DNA from: Scilla litardierei
Taxonomy: Eukaryota; Streptophyta; Magnoliopsida; Asparagales; Asparagaceae
Reading direction: 5' to 3'
DNA: 64,000 nucleotides
Assembly (NCBI GenBank): GCA_030789695.1
Contig: CM061142.1
Coordinates: 148,387,266 to 148,451,265, forward strand
How positions within the stretch are numbered: position 1 is the first letter of the stretch; the number at the start of each line of letters is the position of its first letter. Under the pieces are notes generated by a model. It was not told the origin of the DNA. It ran no database searches and saw only the letters and a program-made list of their open reading frames with translations. Shown piece after piece: positions 33,115-44,641 of this stretch. A program made the translations under genes and the position numbers.

Positions 33115-35451
33115 ATGGCATCCAATAACAACAACGTTCCTCCGCTGCCTACCTACAACAATCATGACCGTGATGGAGCGTCCACACTTTTCGAAGGTCA
33201 ATCTACGGTACGTCCTCCACGTTTCAATGGTACTAACTTTGGTTATTGGAAGTGTAGGATGGAGACATTCCTTAGGAGTGCTTCTCTTTGGAGAACTCTC
33301 CACAAGGAGTATGTCGAGCCCTCCGAAGATGATTTCGAGAAATGGACGACTTCCGAAAAGTCTGCCGAAGTCAACAACGCTAAAGCAATGAATGCTCTTC
33401 ATTGTGCGTTGGACCCAAATGAGTTCAAGAAGATATGCACATGTAAGAGTGCATATCAAATTTGGAACCATCTCATCGTTACCCATGAAGGAACGAATAA
33501 GGTAAAGCTTTCAAAGTTATATGTTGCCGTACAAAACTTCGACTTGTTCCACATGCAGGAAAATGAGAGCATTGCGTTGATGTACGGACGCTTTACCGAC
33601 ATCACAAACGAATTGGAAGCCCTTGGCCAAATCTACACCGAACCTGAAAAGGTAAGGAAGATTATCATGGGGATGACCTCCAAATGGGAAAGACAAGCAA
33701 TCGCCATTGAAGAGGTCAATGACTTGAAGAACTACACCGTGGTGAATCTCATCGGGACTCTTATATCTTACGAAGTAAGACGGGATAACCGATTGAAGAT
33801 TCGAGCCATGATGAATCCCTCAGAGGCCAAGAAGAAAGCTTTGGCGTTCAACGCCAATTCGTCATCCTCCGAAAGTGATGAATCCGAGAACGAGATGGAT
33901 TTGGGTGAAATGGCCCAAATGGCGAAGAAGTTCCAACGCTTCTTCCGCAAAGGTAAATTTCCCTCCAACGAATGTTTTGAATCCACTAATGCTACTTCCT
34001 CTCTTTGTTATAAGTGTAATAAGCCAGGGCACATCAAGAGGGATTGCCCGATGCTAAACAACAAAGAAAAGTGGAAGGCACCAAAGTACCACAAGTCTAA
34101 CAAGAACAAGAAAGACAAGAAGAAAGGACTCGTCGGTACCTTTGATGACTCAAGTGATGACTCATCAAGCGATTCCGATGATGAGCAGGGTGAGAGCGCC
34201 CACATGTGCTTCATGGCACTTGAAGACCCACTCTCGGATGAGAGTGATTCTGATACGGATAACACCGAGGTAACAATGGATGAACTTCGCATTGCTAATG
34301 AAGAACTATTTGCTAAATACCAATCTTTAATGCTTAGATATTCTAGCTTAAAGAAATCAAAAGTTAGCAAGTCATCCATTCCATGCATTATCAACAATGA
34401 CACCATTGTTGATACTTTAACCCTTGAGAAAGCAAACTTAGCTTCTCAAAATGTCACATTGAGAAATGAGGTGAATTCCCTCAAATCTCAACTAGATCAA
34501 ACACATCCCATGGATAATAATGATCTAGTTACACTCCACACACAATTGGGATTATAGAATGATTTTCTTAAAACCCAAGTGCACGAGCTCAAAGCACGGG
34601 TGTCCACCTTGGATACCAACATTTCTTCTTTAAAGGAGAAATATGAGCTCATGTCCTCCTGTATTGTGAGATTCAATAAGGGACAAGGACAATTGGATGA
34701 TTTGCTTGCAAATCAATTTCCGGCCACACATCATGTTGGCCTTGGATTTGTTAAAGCGAATGCATCTAATGATCGCACCTCCTATAGTGGTGTCACTACA
34801 GATTTTGTGAGGCCTTCCTCCGGTGCATCCACAAGTGGTGTCAAAGACACTATAGGTAGCAATCCTACCCAGAATGTCACCACATCACTTTCTCTTCCTT
34901 TTGGCAAGAAACCCACTAAGGGTGGAAACCAAAAGCAAGGCCATGCTTATATGTACACTAATACTCATCCACGTAGGAAACATCCTACTTCACAAGTGGA
35001 TAATCATGACACATTTTATGCTCCGCACCCACGGACACGTACACAACCACACATGAGAAATACTCATGTACGTGCTCCCACACACCCATATGCTCATACG
35101 CATCATTCTTTCATATATGCTAATTCTCCACATGTCATGCATGATCAATATCCTTCATATAATATGCATGCTCCCAAGAATTCATATCATTCAAGAATGT
35201 ACAATGCATATCCTCCACCTCATATATATGCTAGAAATCATGTTCCTAAGAAGCATGCACCACATAGAAATCCAACTCATATGCATGCAACTAGGAATAG
35301 GACTCCTAAGATGTACATTATTTGGGGTCCTAAGAACACTAGTCTAAATGTTAGGAATGCTTATGTTGATTCCTACTTTCATGATGTAATAAGAAATAGT
35401 AACTATGTTGGGAAGCGGAAGTCCACTTGGACTTGGCTTCCAAAGGGCTAA
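33115..35451 (+). pseudogene. Sirevirus Gag (outer), one premature stop
   Basis: Starts MASNNNNVPPLP at the first ATG after the primer site. The N-terminal capsid part includes RPPRFNGTNFGYWKCRM (about residue 37 on) and KICTCKSAYQIWN. The CCHC zinc knuckle CYKCNKPGHIKRDC lies near 34006. After it come a Lys-rich patch, an acidic Ser/Asp zone, a coiled-coil-like region and a His/Tyr/Pro-rich tail ending WTWLPKG. A TAG at 34555-34557, absent from the inner copy, cuts the frame. The terminal TAA (35449) matches the inner copy and is the natural end. Confidence 0.9.
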
Positions 35452-35505
35452 TCCCTTTGGACCCAACAAACATTGGGTACCATAAGCTTATGGTATAATA
35501 TATAG

Positions 35506-38500
35506 GTACCCAAGAGAAAGAAGAAGAGCAATAAATGCCTTATTAGCTCTAAAGGGAAAGGATGGATTCTTGATAGCGGTTGCTCCAAACACATGACGGG
35601 AGATCCCTCATTGCTCTCCGAAGTGATTAGCATCAAAGATGGTGCAACGGTCACTTTTGGAGGTAATCAAAAGGGAACCATCATTGGAGTAGGTATCGTT
35701 GGTAATCCTTCCAAACCCCTAATTACTAATGTTTATCTTGTTAGTGGTTTATGTCACAACCTCATTTCCATAAGTCAACTTTGTGACAAAGGTTACAAGG
35801 TTAACTTCGGAGAAGGATTGTGTACTATTGTTGATTGTGATTCAAATGTTTTATTTTCCGGTATTAGGCGTAAAAATATTTATTATTTAAGCTTGCCTAA
35901 AACTGTAGAACATTGCTTAGTTGCTAACACAAGTGAACAACTATTATGGCATCGCCGTTTTGGTCATGTTCACTTCAAGCACTTATATAAGTTAGCTAAG
36001 CATGATCTAGTCAAAGGTTTTCCTAAGATTGTTTTTAATAAGAAAAACTTTTGTGATTCATGTCAAAGAGGTAAACTAAGTAAATCTTCATTTAAGCTTA
36101 AAGAAGGGATTACTTCTAAGAGGCCCCTAGAACTTCTACATCTAGATTTGTTTAGGCCAACTAGAACCGCTTCTTTAGGTAATGCTCATTATGGACTAGT
36201 TGTCGTTGACGACTTTTCTAGATTTACTTGGGTTTCATTCTTAACTAAAAAGAATGAAGCTCATGAAGAGTTTACCAAATTTGCAAAGAAGATTCAGAAT
36301 CTTTTAGGATCCACCATTATCACTATTCGTAGTGATCATGGAGGAGAATTTGAGAATGAGTCTTTTACTAAGTTTTGTGATGACTCCGGGATAACTCATA
36401 ACTTTTCCTTTCCTCGTGCACCACCACAAAATGGTGTTGTAGAAAGAAAGAATATGACTCTTATTGAGTGTGCTCGCACTATGCTCCATGATAGTCATTT
36501 AAGACTACAATTTTGGGCAGAAGCGATGCACACGGCATGTTATGTGCTCAATAGAATCCTAGTGAGACCCCAAACAAACAAAACTTGTTTTGAGTTGTTT
36601 TACGATAAAAAGCCTCAAGTGAAATATTTTCATGTCTTTGGTTCAAAATGTTTTATAAAGAACACCTTTGGAAATTTAGACAAATTTGAGCCAAGATCCG
36701 ATGAAGGAATTTTTGTTGGATATTCCACACGTAGCAAAGCCTACCGGATATACAACAAAACTTCTTCAACGATTGAGGAATCACTTCACGTATCTTTTTA
36801 TGAAGATTTTGATTTTCCTCATGTTGATGATGATGATGTAGATATTCTTTGTGATTCTCTTAATAATGTTAAGATTAATGATAATATTGTTGAAACTAAC
36901 ATTTCTAACGAAGTTGTTGAAGTTGTTCCTAGTGATCCAGGTTTACCCAAAGCTTGTCCAACCGTTCGCAACCATCCCCATAACCAAATCATTGGAGATA
37001 TTGGTGTGGGTGTTCGAACGAGATCAAGAATTGAAGAATTCTCCCATTGCGCATTCGTCTCTACCATTGAGCCAAAGAACATTCAAGAAGCATGTGAGGA
37101 TAGTTCTTGGATAGTTGCAATGGAAGAAGAACTAGCGCAATTCGAGAGAAATGAAGTTTGGGAACTTGTACCTCTTCCAAGTGGTCACCAAGCTATTGGG
37201 ACCAAATGGATCTTCAAGAACAAGACGGATGAAAACGAGGTAATCACACATAACAAAGCAAGGTTAGTAGCTCAAGGCTATCAGTAAGAGGAAGGTATTG
37301 ATTTCGAAGAATCCTTTGCCCCCGTAGATAGATTAGAAGCTATTAGGTTGCGTTTATCTTTTGCATCCCATAAGAATTTTAAACTATTTCAAATGGATGT
37401 TAAAAGTGCATTTTTAAATGGATTTGTAAATGAAGACGTCTATGTTTCTCAACCTCCCGGTTTTATTCATGAGAAATTTCCAAACCATGTTTTCAAACTT
37501 AAGAAAGCGGTGTATGGATTGAGACAAGCTCCTAGAGCTTGGTATGATCGCCTTAAGACCTTTCTTTTGAATTTAGGTTTTAAAATGGGAGAAGTTGATT
37601 CTACACTTTTCATTAAAGATTATGAAAATGACATTCTTTTGATTCAAGTTTATGTAGATGACATTATTTTCGGTTCTACTAACTTTCATCTTTGTCAAGA
37701 ATTTTCCAATTCTATGAAGGATGAGTTTGAGATGAGCCACATGGGATAGCTCACCTATTTCCTTGGATTGCAAATTCGACAAATGGAGAATGTCATTTTC
37801 ATACATCAGACAAAGTACACAGGGGAGCTTATTAAGCGATTCGTGATGGAATCGTCTTCATGCAAAAGGACTCCCATGAGTACTACTACTCATCTACACA
37901 AGGATGAAAGCGAAAAAGATGTAGACGTTCGTCTATATCGAGGTATGATCGGTAGCTTACTTTAGTTAACCGCTAGTAGGCCCGATATCATGTTTTCCGT
38001 ATGTATTTGTGCTAGATATCAAGCAAGACCTAAGGAGTCACACTTGATTGCGGTTAAACGAATATTTTGTTATCTCAATCAATCCCTAGATTATGGGTTA
38101 CTTTACCCTAAGTCTAGCACATATGAGTTAATCTCATATAGTGATGCCGACTTTGCCGGATGCAAGTCCGACAGGAAAAGTACTAGTGGCATATGCCATT
38201 TCTTAGGAAATTCCTTAGTTTCTTGGTTCTCTAAGAAACAGAATTCGGTGTCATTGTCCACGACTGAAGCGGAATATATTGCCGCGGGTATTGCATCTGC
38301 ACAAGTTCTTTGGATGAGACACACTCTTAGTGACTATGGTGTCAATTGTGATACTTGCCCTATCATGGTTGATAATCAAAGTGCTATTTGTCTTTCCAAG
38401 AATCCGGTACACCACTCATGTACCAAACACATAGACGTGAGACACCATTTTATAAATGATCATGTAGCTAAGAAGGACATCATCTTAGAGTACATTGAAA

Positions 38501-38601
38501 CCCAAAAACAAATCGTCGATATCTTCACTAAACCTCTTAAAGAAGATTCATTTGTGAGGTTGCGTGGAGAATTGGGAATTATGGGTGAATCTGAAATCTA
38601 G
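35506..38601 (+). pseudogene. Sirevirus Pol (outer), three in-frame stops
   Basis: The domain order is copia-like. The protease has [13 protein letters not shown] near 35563. Integrase has the HHCC domain (LWHRRFGHV ... CDSCQRGK, 35945-36075), [20 protein letters not shown] near 36325 and GVVERKN for the catalytic Glu. RT has [12 protein letters not shown] near 37387 and YVDDIIFG near 37650. RNase H has [19 protein letters not shown] and DNQSAIC, ending MGESEI. Stops at 37285, 37747 and 37963 break it; the frame is otherwise open and in phase with gag. The intact relative is 44642-47692. Confidence 0.92.
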
Positions 38602-38869
38602 AAGCTCAATTTTCATGCTATAACTCCTTATTGAGCTCATATATTTGTGATTGTCTTTCTTCATGTGCTTTATTGTTTTATGAGATTAAGAAAGACAATT
38701 GTGACTTATTTGATTTCATGAGTTTTCGAAGTTGATTGGAATAATTTGTGTTTCAATAGATTTATTATTTTCATAATGATTTTAAGATGTATTTGTGATT
38801 AGAGTATAGGTCCTAGGGTGAGTGTTCTTATTCTCTGGAATTCTATCTCACTGTGCATTTTTGGACCAG

Positions 38870-39225
38870 GACAGACGACTGCGTTTCTTTTGACAGTTGA
38901 CTGCCCTACTCTATATCCTCCATATGAAAATTGATATCTTTCGCTTAGCCGACTGCTGACTGTTTTACAGTCGACTGTTAGTGTAACAGGCGACTGCAAT
39001 TTAGTCATCAGGCGACTGTTCTCTCTGTCAATTTTTTACAGTGTTCTCTGTCTTTCTTGTGATATGTATTAATTCTCGGCCAGCCGACTGTTGAGTATAT
39101 GTCAGTCGACTGTCCAGCGGACAGGCGACTGCATTATACTTGCCAGTCGACTGCCCATCTCTCTGAGATTTAATTTTATCACTTCTTACAGTCGACTGAC
39201 TTTTGTTCTCCAGTCGACTGTCTCC
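38870..39225 (+). promoter_or_regulatory. Internal copy of the palindrome array, upstream of the outer accessory gene
   Basis: About ten CAGTCGACTG and CAGGCGACTG sites occur between the end of pol and the accessory gene, the same motif family as in the LTR. The intervening bases are not LTR sequence, so this is not a duplicated LTR piece. The position suggests a separate control region for the accessory gene; this is inference. Confidence 0.75.
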
Positions 39226-39570
39226 TGTTGTGTCGGTTCATTTGATTTAATCCGAGCCGTCGAATCGTTGATCCAACGGCTCAGATTGATTTTCCCTAAT
39301 CTATATTCAATCGACGCGATCACTCTCCACGTCGTTTTTCTCTCTCCTCCGCATCGACCGTTCATCTTCCCGCTCGATTCTCTCTACAAAATCAATCGAT
39401 TTCGTGTCTTCAACCGTCGATCTCCTCCTAAACGTCGCTGTCGATCATGGCCTTCCGTCGTCTTTGATCTTCATCTTCGCGATCGTCTGTCTTCCCTCTG
39501 TTGGTGTGTTTTCTCTCTCTTGACCGTCGTTGTTTCCGTTTGTTGCGTTTGTTCTTCCTCTCTTGTTTCC
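39226..39570 (+). promoter_or_regulatory. Gene-like 5' leader region of the outer accessory gene
   Basis: After the array comes GAGCCGT...ACGGCTC, an inverted repeat containing GATCCAACGGCTCAGAT, a word that I recall as common upstream of plant genes. A pyrimidine-rich stretch (CTCTCTCCTCC-like) follows up to the ATG at 39571. No sharp TATA box is visible. It resembles a cellular-gene 5' leader more than retrotransposon sequence. Confidence is limited. Confidence 0.4.
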
Positions 39571-40565
39571 ATGGCTCCTAAACCTAAAGGAAAAGAGAAG
39601 ATCATTGCTTCTAAACAACCTAGGGCACCTAAGAAACTCATAGCCAAGAGAAATAAACCCTATAAAGCTCGAACCAAGCATGCCCAGTCTCCTATACGTT
39701 CATCTTCGCCGGGTTATTCCCCTTCTTCTTCGTCGAGCGATGCTCAGCCCTTGATTCGTCGTCAGCGCAAGCCTACTGGTGTTCAAATCAGTGAGCCTGC
39801 AGCTGAGATTCCTCATGTGTCTCCTTCTGCATCCAGTTCGTCTGAAGAAACTCCTGATGTACCCCCATCTGATCCCCTGGTTCCCGTTTGCAGAGACGAT
39901 CTTTGTCTGGCAAAGTTTCACTCTCTCCTTGGGATCAATCTGCTTAGGGAGCGGTACATTGCTTTTCCCGCATTCACTACCGAGAGACTTTCTGTCATTC
40001 TGTCTGCTACTCACCTGGCCGATCCTTTTCGCTTCTCTCAGAGCGAGTCCCCCAGAGCCTACCCATTTCTGGTGAAGCTCTTCTATGCGAACCGCATTCG
40101 CGGTGAGTATTCGACTACTGGCATCCTTGATACTGTCGTCCAGGGAACCCACATTCATCTCACTCCCTCTCTTTTAGGGACTATCCTTAGGATTCCTTCT
40201 GTCGGTTCCCTCCCCACTGATATCAGCTTTTTTGAGATTGACGATCTTGATCAGTCTGTTCTCCGGGATATGTTTCGATAGGTTCCTTTAGCTCTTGATT
40301 CGGGTGTCAGATCATCCATGTTCTCTGCACGGGGTTGGGCTGTTCACCTAGTGGTGAAGTCCAACATTCTGCCGAGATATGGATCGTCCGATCAGCCGTC
40401 TCAGGATATACTAAAGTGTATGTATGTTATTCTCTCTGGCATGCCCGTGAACTGGGCCGGTGTCCTCCTTGACAGGATGGACAAGGTTGAGTTCACGTCC
40501 TCCTCATCTCACATTCCCTTTGGTGGTCTTTTGACTCGTGTCTTCCGTCACTTTGGTATTGACCT
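39571..40565 (+). pseudogene. Accessory protein of the outer Sirevirus, N-terminal part
   Basis: Starts MAPKPKGKEKIIA with a basic, Ser/Pro-rich leader. The conserved part follows: VCRDDLCLAKF near 39890 and PFLVKLFYANRIRG near 40066, both shared with the inner element's accessory protein at 48680. A TAG at 40279-40281 interrupts the frame, which otherwise continues to the nested insertion at 40566. The second half is 53061-53511 in the same frame. The conserved part looks like the domain family known as 'putative plant transposon protein'; from memory, not searched. No membrane segment or signal peptide is evident. Confidence 0.75.
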
Positions 40566-40976
40566 TGTTGAATATTGGACTCCCCGGATTTGGTTTTGAT
40601 GATGAGCAAACATAAATAATCCATTAACTAACAATTTGTGAGCGCAGTATTGGAGATCGTCGCCAAATTCACGAGAACATTCAAAGCGACATCTCAACAC
40701 TTCTCAAAGCTCGTATTCATGCCTAAAGCTTCGTTGAAGCTCTTGCGCCATTTCGGAAGTAATGAAGATTCAATCGAAGCTTTCGAAGACCGTTCTTTAA
40801 GGTTTATTTATAGTCTTTTAAGCTTCGATCTATAGAATATTAAGCCTTGAGTATATCTTACGTTTCTATCTTCATAACGCTCATGTCGTAGCTCTAGGAT
40901 CTTAGTACAAGTTCATTCTAACTTCCTCGAAGCGTCGCGCTTCGATTCGGACTTGTTTGTGCATGTTAGTTGGTAC

Positions 40977-41505
40977 AAGAAGAAGTACTGACCAACTAGA
41001 TGGTGATCTAGTCGGTCAGCAACTCTTCTTGGACAGACTAGTTTGATTCCTTAATTTCTTGTTCAGTACTGTTTACAGTTAGTCGGTCTACGTTGACTCA
41101 CCGACCGACTAGTTTGTGAACTAGTCGGTCAGTGATGCTTCTTTGACCGACTAGTTGTGACTTACTGTTCATACTAAATTTCTCCTAAGCTACTGTTTAT
41201 CGTTAGTCGGTCTAATAACGTTTGGTGACCGACTAGTTGACAATCTAGTCGGTCCACTTTTGTTCTTGGACCGACTAAGTCAATTTGTATTCAGACTATT
41301 TCACTTTGCCTCTTAGTCGGTCTACGTTCACTGACTGACCGACTAGTTGTGAAACTAGTCGGTCAGAATGTCTTCTTGGACCGACTAGATTTCTAGGTCT
41401 TAATTTCTATCTCTTCTCAGTTCCTCTCTTAGTCGGTCCATGTTGTTTGACTGACCGACTAGTTGATGAACTAGTCGGTCAGTGGTTGTTCTTTGACTGA
41501 CTAAT
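40977..41505 (+). promoter_or_regulatory. Array of TAGTCGGTC/GACCGACTA dyads in the inner LTR
   Basis: About five modules, each with a fixed grammar. AGTCGGTC is followed, after about 14 bases, by a tight inverted pair (GACCGACTAGT, short loop, ACTAGTCGGTC), then after about 14 bases by GACCGACTA. Each module is thus a roughly 75-bp dyad with four half-sites. Spacer sequences differ while half-sites and spacing are kept, which suggests selection on the sites. The array ends about 55 bp upstream of the TATA box. The same modules recur inside the element at 47990-48370. Confidence 0.88.
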
Positions 41506-41558
41506 TGTCTCAGATTTCTATCCGTTGGAAATTGACCTAACTTGTTTTTATGGGACCC

Positions 41559-41566
41559 TATAAATA
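41559..41566 (+). promoter_or_regulatory. TATA box of the inner Sirevirus LTR
   Basis: TATAAATA lies within ACCCTATAAATATGAAC; the 3' LTR has it at 52295-52302. The transcript would start near 41590. Confidence 0.7.
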
Positions 41567-41936
41567 TGAACCTAGGTCATTTCTATCTAGGTTAGAGCTG
41601 CCATTAAGAGATTCATTGAGATCAAAAGAGATAGCCATTCTCACTCTTTTCCAAAGCTCTCTTCCTCACAAGAAACCCATTCTCTCTCATTCTAGATCTA
41701 GAATCCATCTTGAGAGAAGCTTGTTCTTGGTGAGCCCTTCAAGCTCTAGCTTGAATCAAGTCTCCAAATCTCTCCTAGGCACCTATTGCTGGTCATTTCC
41801 TTGGTGCTAGGTCTTGGTGACTTCATCTTCCTTAAATCCTTCATTTCACCTATTTGGGTAAGAAAAACTCAAGGTATATGATTTTGTGGTAAGATTGTTT
41901 ATTTCATTATAAACTCATTTATATTGCTTGTTGATT

Positions 41937-42142
41937 CTCTCGGTTGTGAGAGAAGGTTGTGATCCCGGGTTGTGGGATTCACTATTGCCATTGCATGTAT
42001 GATTTGATCTTGTGAAGGTTTTTCACAAGATATTCATAGTGGAAATCTTGGGTTAGGGTTTCTAACCTAAGTATCCGGAGGGGATCCGCGTGGTTGGGAC
42101 GTAGGATCACCGGGAACAAGTCGGGGAGACTTGGGTGGATCC
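41937..42142 (+). other. Structured RNA leader of the inner Sirevirus
   Basis: Inverted repeats run in the same order as in the outer family. They are CTCTC/GAGAG (41937, 41948); GTGATCCC/GGGATTCAC with one bulge (41959, 41974); ATCTTGTGAA/TTCACAAGAT (42007, 42022); CTTGGGTTAG/CTAACCTAAG (42047, 42062); and nested GGATCACC/GGTGGATCC (42104, 42134) around AAGTC/GACTT (42118, 42128). Stem sequences differ from the outer family on both arms. This lies in the transcribed part of the LTR, about 180-380 bases before the primer site. Confidence 0.7.
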
Positions 42143-42321
42143 GAACCCATTAACATATTTTGTTAACATTGTTAAATTTGTTGTTGTCATTCAATTTAAG
42201 CTTCCGCAAATTGATTTGGTAGTTGTTTGCACTATAATTTGGAATTATACTCCTTGTTATTTTTAAAGTACTATTCACCCCCCCTCTAGTACTTGTGCAG
42301 TAGCTTGTAGGGCATTACATT

Positions 42322-42334
42322 TGGTATCAGAGCC
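42322..42334 (+). other. Primer-binding site for initiator Met-tRNA (inner element)
   Basis: TGGTATCAGAGCC lies two bases after the LTR end, the standard copia site for tRNA-iMet. Confidence 0.93.
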
Positions 42335-42346
42335 AGATACTTAGCT

Positions 42347-44587
42347 ATGTCTGCCAACGACAACAAGACAGTGCGTCCACCTTCCAACTATGACACCTTC
42401 AGGAACCGTGAAGGAGCATCTTCGGTGATGGAAGTACATTCCTCTACGAGGCCTCCATTCTTCAACGGTACCAACTACGGGTACTGGAAATGCCGGATGG
42501 AAACCTTCCTCCGGAGTGCATCTTTATGGAGGACTACAATGAAGGAGTACATCGAGCCCGAAGAAGAAGACTTTGAGAAATGGACTACCGCGGAGGTCGC
42601 CGCGGAGGTAAGCAATGCCAAGGCAATGAACGCCTTGCAATGCGCATTGGAGCCCGAGGACTTCAATAAGATATGCACATGTAAGAGTGCATATCAAATT
42701 TGGAACTCCCTCCTCATACTACATGAAGGAACGAGTAGGGTAAGAGACTCTAAACTCGTAGTCGTAAACAAAGATTACGAAATGTTTCATATGCAACAGG
42801 GCGAGAAGATGAAGGAATATTACGCTCGCTTCGTTGACATAATAAATGAGTTAGAGGCCCTCGGCAAGTCCTACACTCAAAAGGAGAAGTGCTCAAAGCT
42901 TATCGAAGGACTTCCTTCTTCTTGGGAGAAACGTACCTTCGCCATCGAGGAAGGTAATGACATGAATAAGTATACCGTAGTTCAATTGATGGGTACTTTG
43001 ATGTCATACGAGGTACGCAAAGATAGCAAGGTGAAGTTACAAGAAAAGATGAAGTCCTATTTGAACCAAGACGTGCCTAAGAAAAAGGCAATTGCATTCA
43101 AGGCGGCTTCATCCACCTCTACCGATGATGAGGACTCGGAAGAAGAAATGGACATGGAATCCATTGCACTCATGGCAAAGAAGTTCAATCGCTTCTTCCG
43201 AAAGGGTAACTTCAAACAAAAATCTAAATTTACTTCTACTAACGCCTCTCCACCTTTGTGTTTTAAATGCAATAAGCCAGGACACATCAAAGCAGATTGT
43301 CCTCAAAACAAGCAAAATGAGAAGTGGAAGGTGCCGAAGTTCGACAAGTCAAAGAAGTACAAAAAGGGGTACAAAAAGGGACTTGTCGGAGCAACATTCA
43401 CCGACTCCGAGGATTCCTCAAGCGGAGAATCGGACGATGAGAAAGTGGAGCAAGCGCACATGTGCTTCATGGCAAGAGAGGAGCATGATCAAGGATCTTC
43501 CTCCTCCGATGATAGCGACGACGAAGGCGATGAGGTAACTATGGATGATCTTAGGGATGCTAACTCTCATTTATGGTCTAAATACACTAAGTTAGTAAAT
43601 AGATATACTAAAGTAAAAGATGACCTAGCTAGCATTCAAACCTCGCCTAAGACTATCATCACCAACAACGACACCGTTGTTGAAGAGTTAAGAAATGAGA
43701 TTGTCAATCTCAAATCTAAACTTGAACATGTTAGCATTGATGATCCGGAAGAACATAGGATAGCGGATTTAACTTCTCAAAACTCGACTTTGAGTATTGA
43801 AAACGAGAATCTTAAATCTCGTGTTTATGTGCTCACATCGGAAGTATCCACTTTGGATACTTCTATGCGTTCTCTCAAAGAGAAATATGAGAACACATTA
43901 GGCCGAATTAATAAATTCAATAAGGGTAAGGACCATTTGGATAAAATCCTAAGTGACTTACTTCCGGCCAATCACCACATTGGTTTGGGGTATACGATGG
44001 GATGTCCATCCAAAGCGGCCACTACTTTTGTTAGGCCAACTTCCGGTGACTCTACGAGTGGTAGCAAACACTCTATTGGTAGTTCATCTACCAATGGTGC
44101 TTCCACCTCGTCCACACCCTCTTTTGGAAAGAAACCCACTTTGGGTGGACCTCCAAAGAAGGGGCATGCTTATATGTACACCAATACCATGCCACGTAGG
44201 AACACACGTCCTACTCCACCGTCTCACACATATGATGATTTTTATGCAACACATTCTCGGGCACGTGCACACCATGTGAGACACCCTCACGCACGTGTTC
44301 CCACACATGCATATGTTCACCCACCTCATCATATGAATAATTCTCGTCGTGCACCATTCCATCATGTTCCTTATGCCTATCCACGACATGCATCACGTAG
44401 AAACCAACAACGCATGCATGCACCCAATAGGATGATGGCTCCCAAAATTTTCACTATTTGGAGCCCAAAGGACACAAGCATGGATGAAAAACAAGTATAT
44501 ATGAATGCTTACTTTTCGGATGTTGTGTATAGTAGAAATTATGTGGGGAAGTCTAAGTCCAATTGGACTTGGCTTCCAAAGGTCTAA
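42347..44587 (+). CDS. Sirevirus Gag (746 aa)
   Basis: Forms the virus-like particle and binds the RNA, by family. The first ATG after the primer site gives MSANDNKTVR. The capsid part carries TRPPFFNGTNYGYWKCRM near residue 32 and KICTCKSAYQIWN near 110. The zinc knuckle CFKCNKPGHIKADC lies at about residues 305-318, followed by a Lys-rich patch, an acidic Ser/Asp zone and a coiled-coil-like stretch at about 400-540. A His/Arg/Tyr/Pro-rich tail near 610-700 ends in WTWLPKV. The frame is fully open, longer than many copia Gags but usual for Sireviruses. Pol follows in the same frame after several stops. Confidence 0.95.
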   Translation: MSANDNKTVRPPSNYDTFRNREGASSVMEVHSSTRPPFFNGTNYGYWKCRMETFLRSASLWRTTMKEYIEPEEEDFEKWTTAEVAAEVSNAKAMNALQCALEPEDFNKICTCKSAYQIWNSLLILHEGTSRVRDSKLVVVNKDYEMFHMQQGEKMKEYYARFVDIINELEALGKSYTQKEKCSKLIEGLPSSWEKRTFAIEEGNDMNKYTVVQLMGTLMSYEVRKDSKVKLQEKMKSYLNQDVPKKKAIAFKAASSTSTDDEDSEEEMDMESIALMAKKFNRFFRKGNFKQKSKFTSTNASPPLCFKCNKPGHIKADCPQNKQNEKWKVPKFDKSKKYKKGYKKGLVGATFTDSEDSSSGESDDEKVEQAHMCFMAREEHDQGSSSSDDSDDEGDEVTMDDLRDANSHLWSKYTKLVNRYTKVKDDLASIQTSPKTIITNNDTVVEELRNEIVNLKSKLEHVSIDDPEEHRIADLTSQNSTLSIENENLKSRVYVLTSEVSTLDTSMRSLKEKYENTLGRINKFNKGKDHLDKILSDLLPANHHIGLGYTMGCPSKAATTFVRPTSGDSTSGSKHSIGSSSTNGASTSSTPSFGKKPTLGGPPKKGHAYMYTNTMPRRNTRPTPPSHTYDDFYATHSRARAHHVRHPHARVPTHAYVHPPHHMNNSRRAPFHHVPYAYPRHASRRNQQRMHAPNRMMAPKIFTIWSPKDTSMDEKQVYMNAYFSDVVYSRNYVGKSKSNWTWLPKV

Positions 44588-44641
44588 CTTTTAAGGACCC
44601 AATGACCTTGGGTACCATGATATGAAAGTTTCTATCTTTAG
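44588..44641 (+). other. Gag-pol junction with clustered stops
   Basis: Gag ends TAA at 44585-44587. The same frame then meets TGA, TGA and TAG (44639-44641) before pol opens with GTA CTC AAG. The outer copy has TAA and TAG at the matching places, also followed by GTA-x-AAG, so the block is conserved. Simple read-through of one stop cannot make Pol here. The TTTCTATCTTTAG before GTA looks like a splice acceptor. Internal initiation, shifting or splicing are all possible. Confidence 0.55.

Larger units (their letters stand above)
40566..42319 (+). repeat. 5' LTR of the inner Sirevirus
   Basis: The 1754-bp LTR, TGTTGAATATTGG...GGGCATTACA, is followed by the Met-tRNA primer site. It carries the TAGTCGGTC array (40977-41505), TATAAATA at 41559, and the hairpin series at 41937-42142. 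The partner LTR is 51302-53055; a solo relative is 11742-13466. Confidence 0.96.

Noticed and set aside
39091..39570. N-terminal extension of the outer accessory ORF upstream of 39571
   Set aside because: The upstream codons run through the palindrome array and CT-rich leader, and the inner relative starts at the equivalent of 39571 (MAPKPKGK / MAKTRIPI).
40977..41505. CRISPR-like or tandem-repeat reading of the TAGTCGGTC array
   Set aside because: Repeats are short, inverted and without unique equal-length spacers or cas genes, in a plant LTR; a control region fits better.
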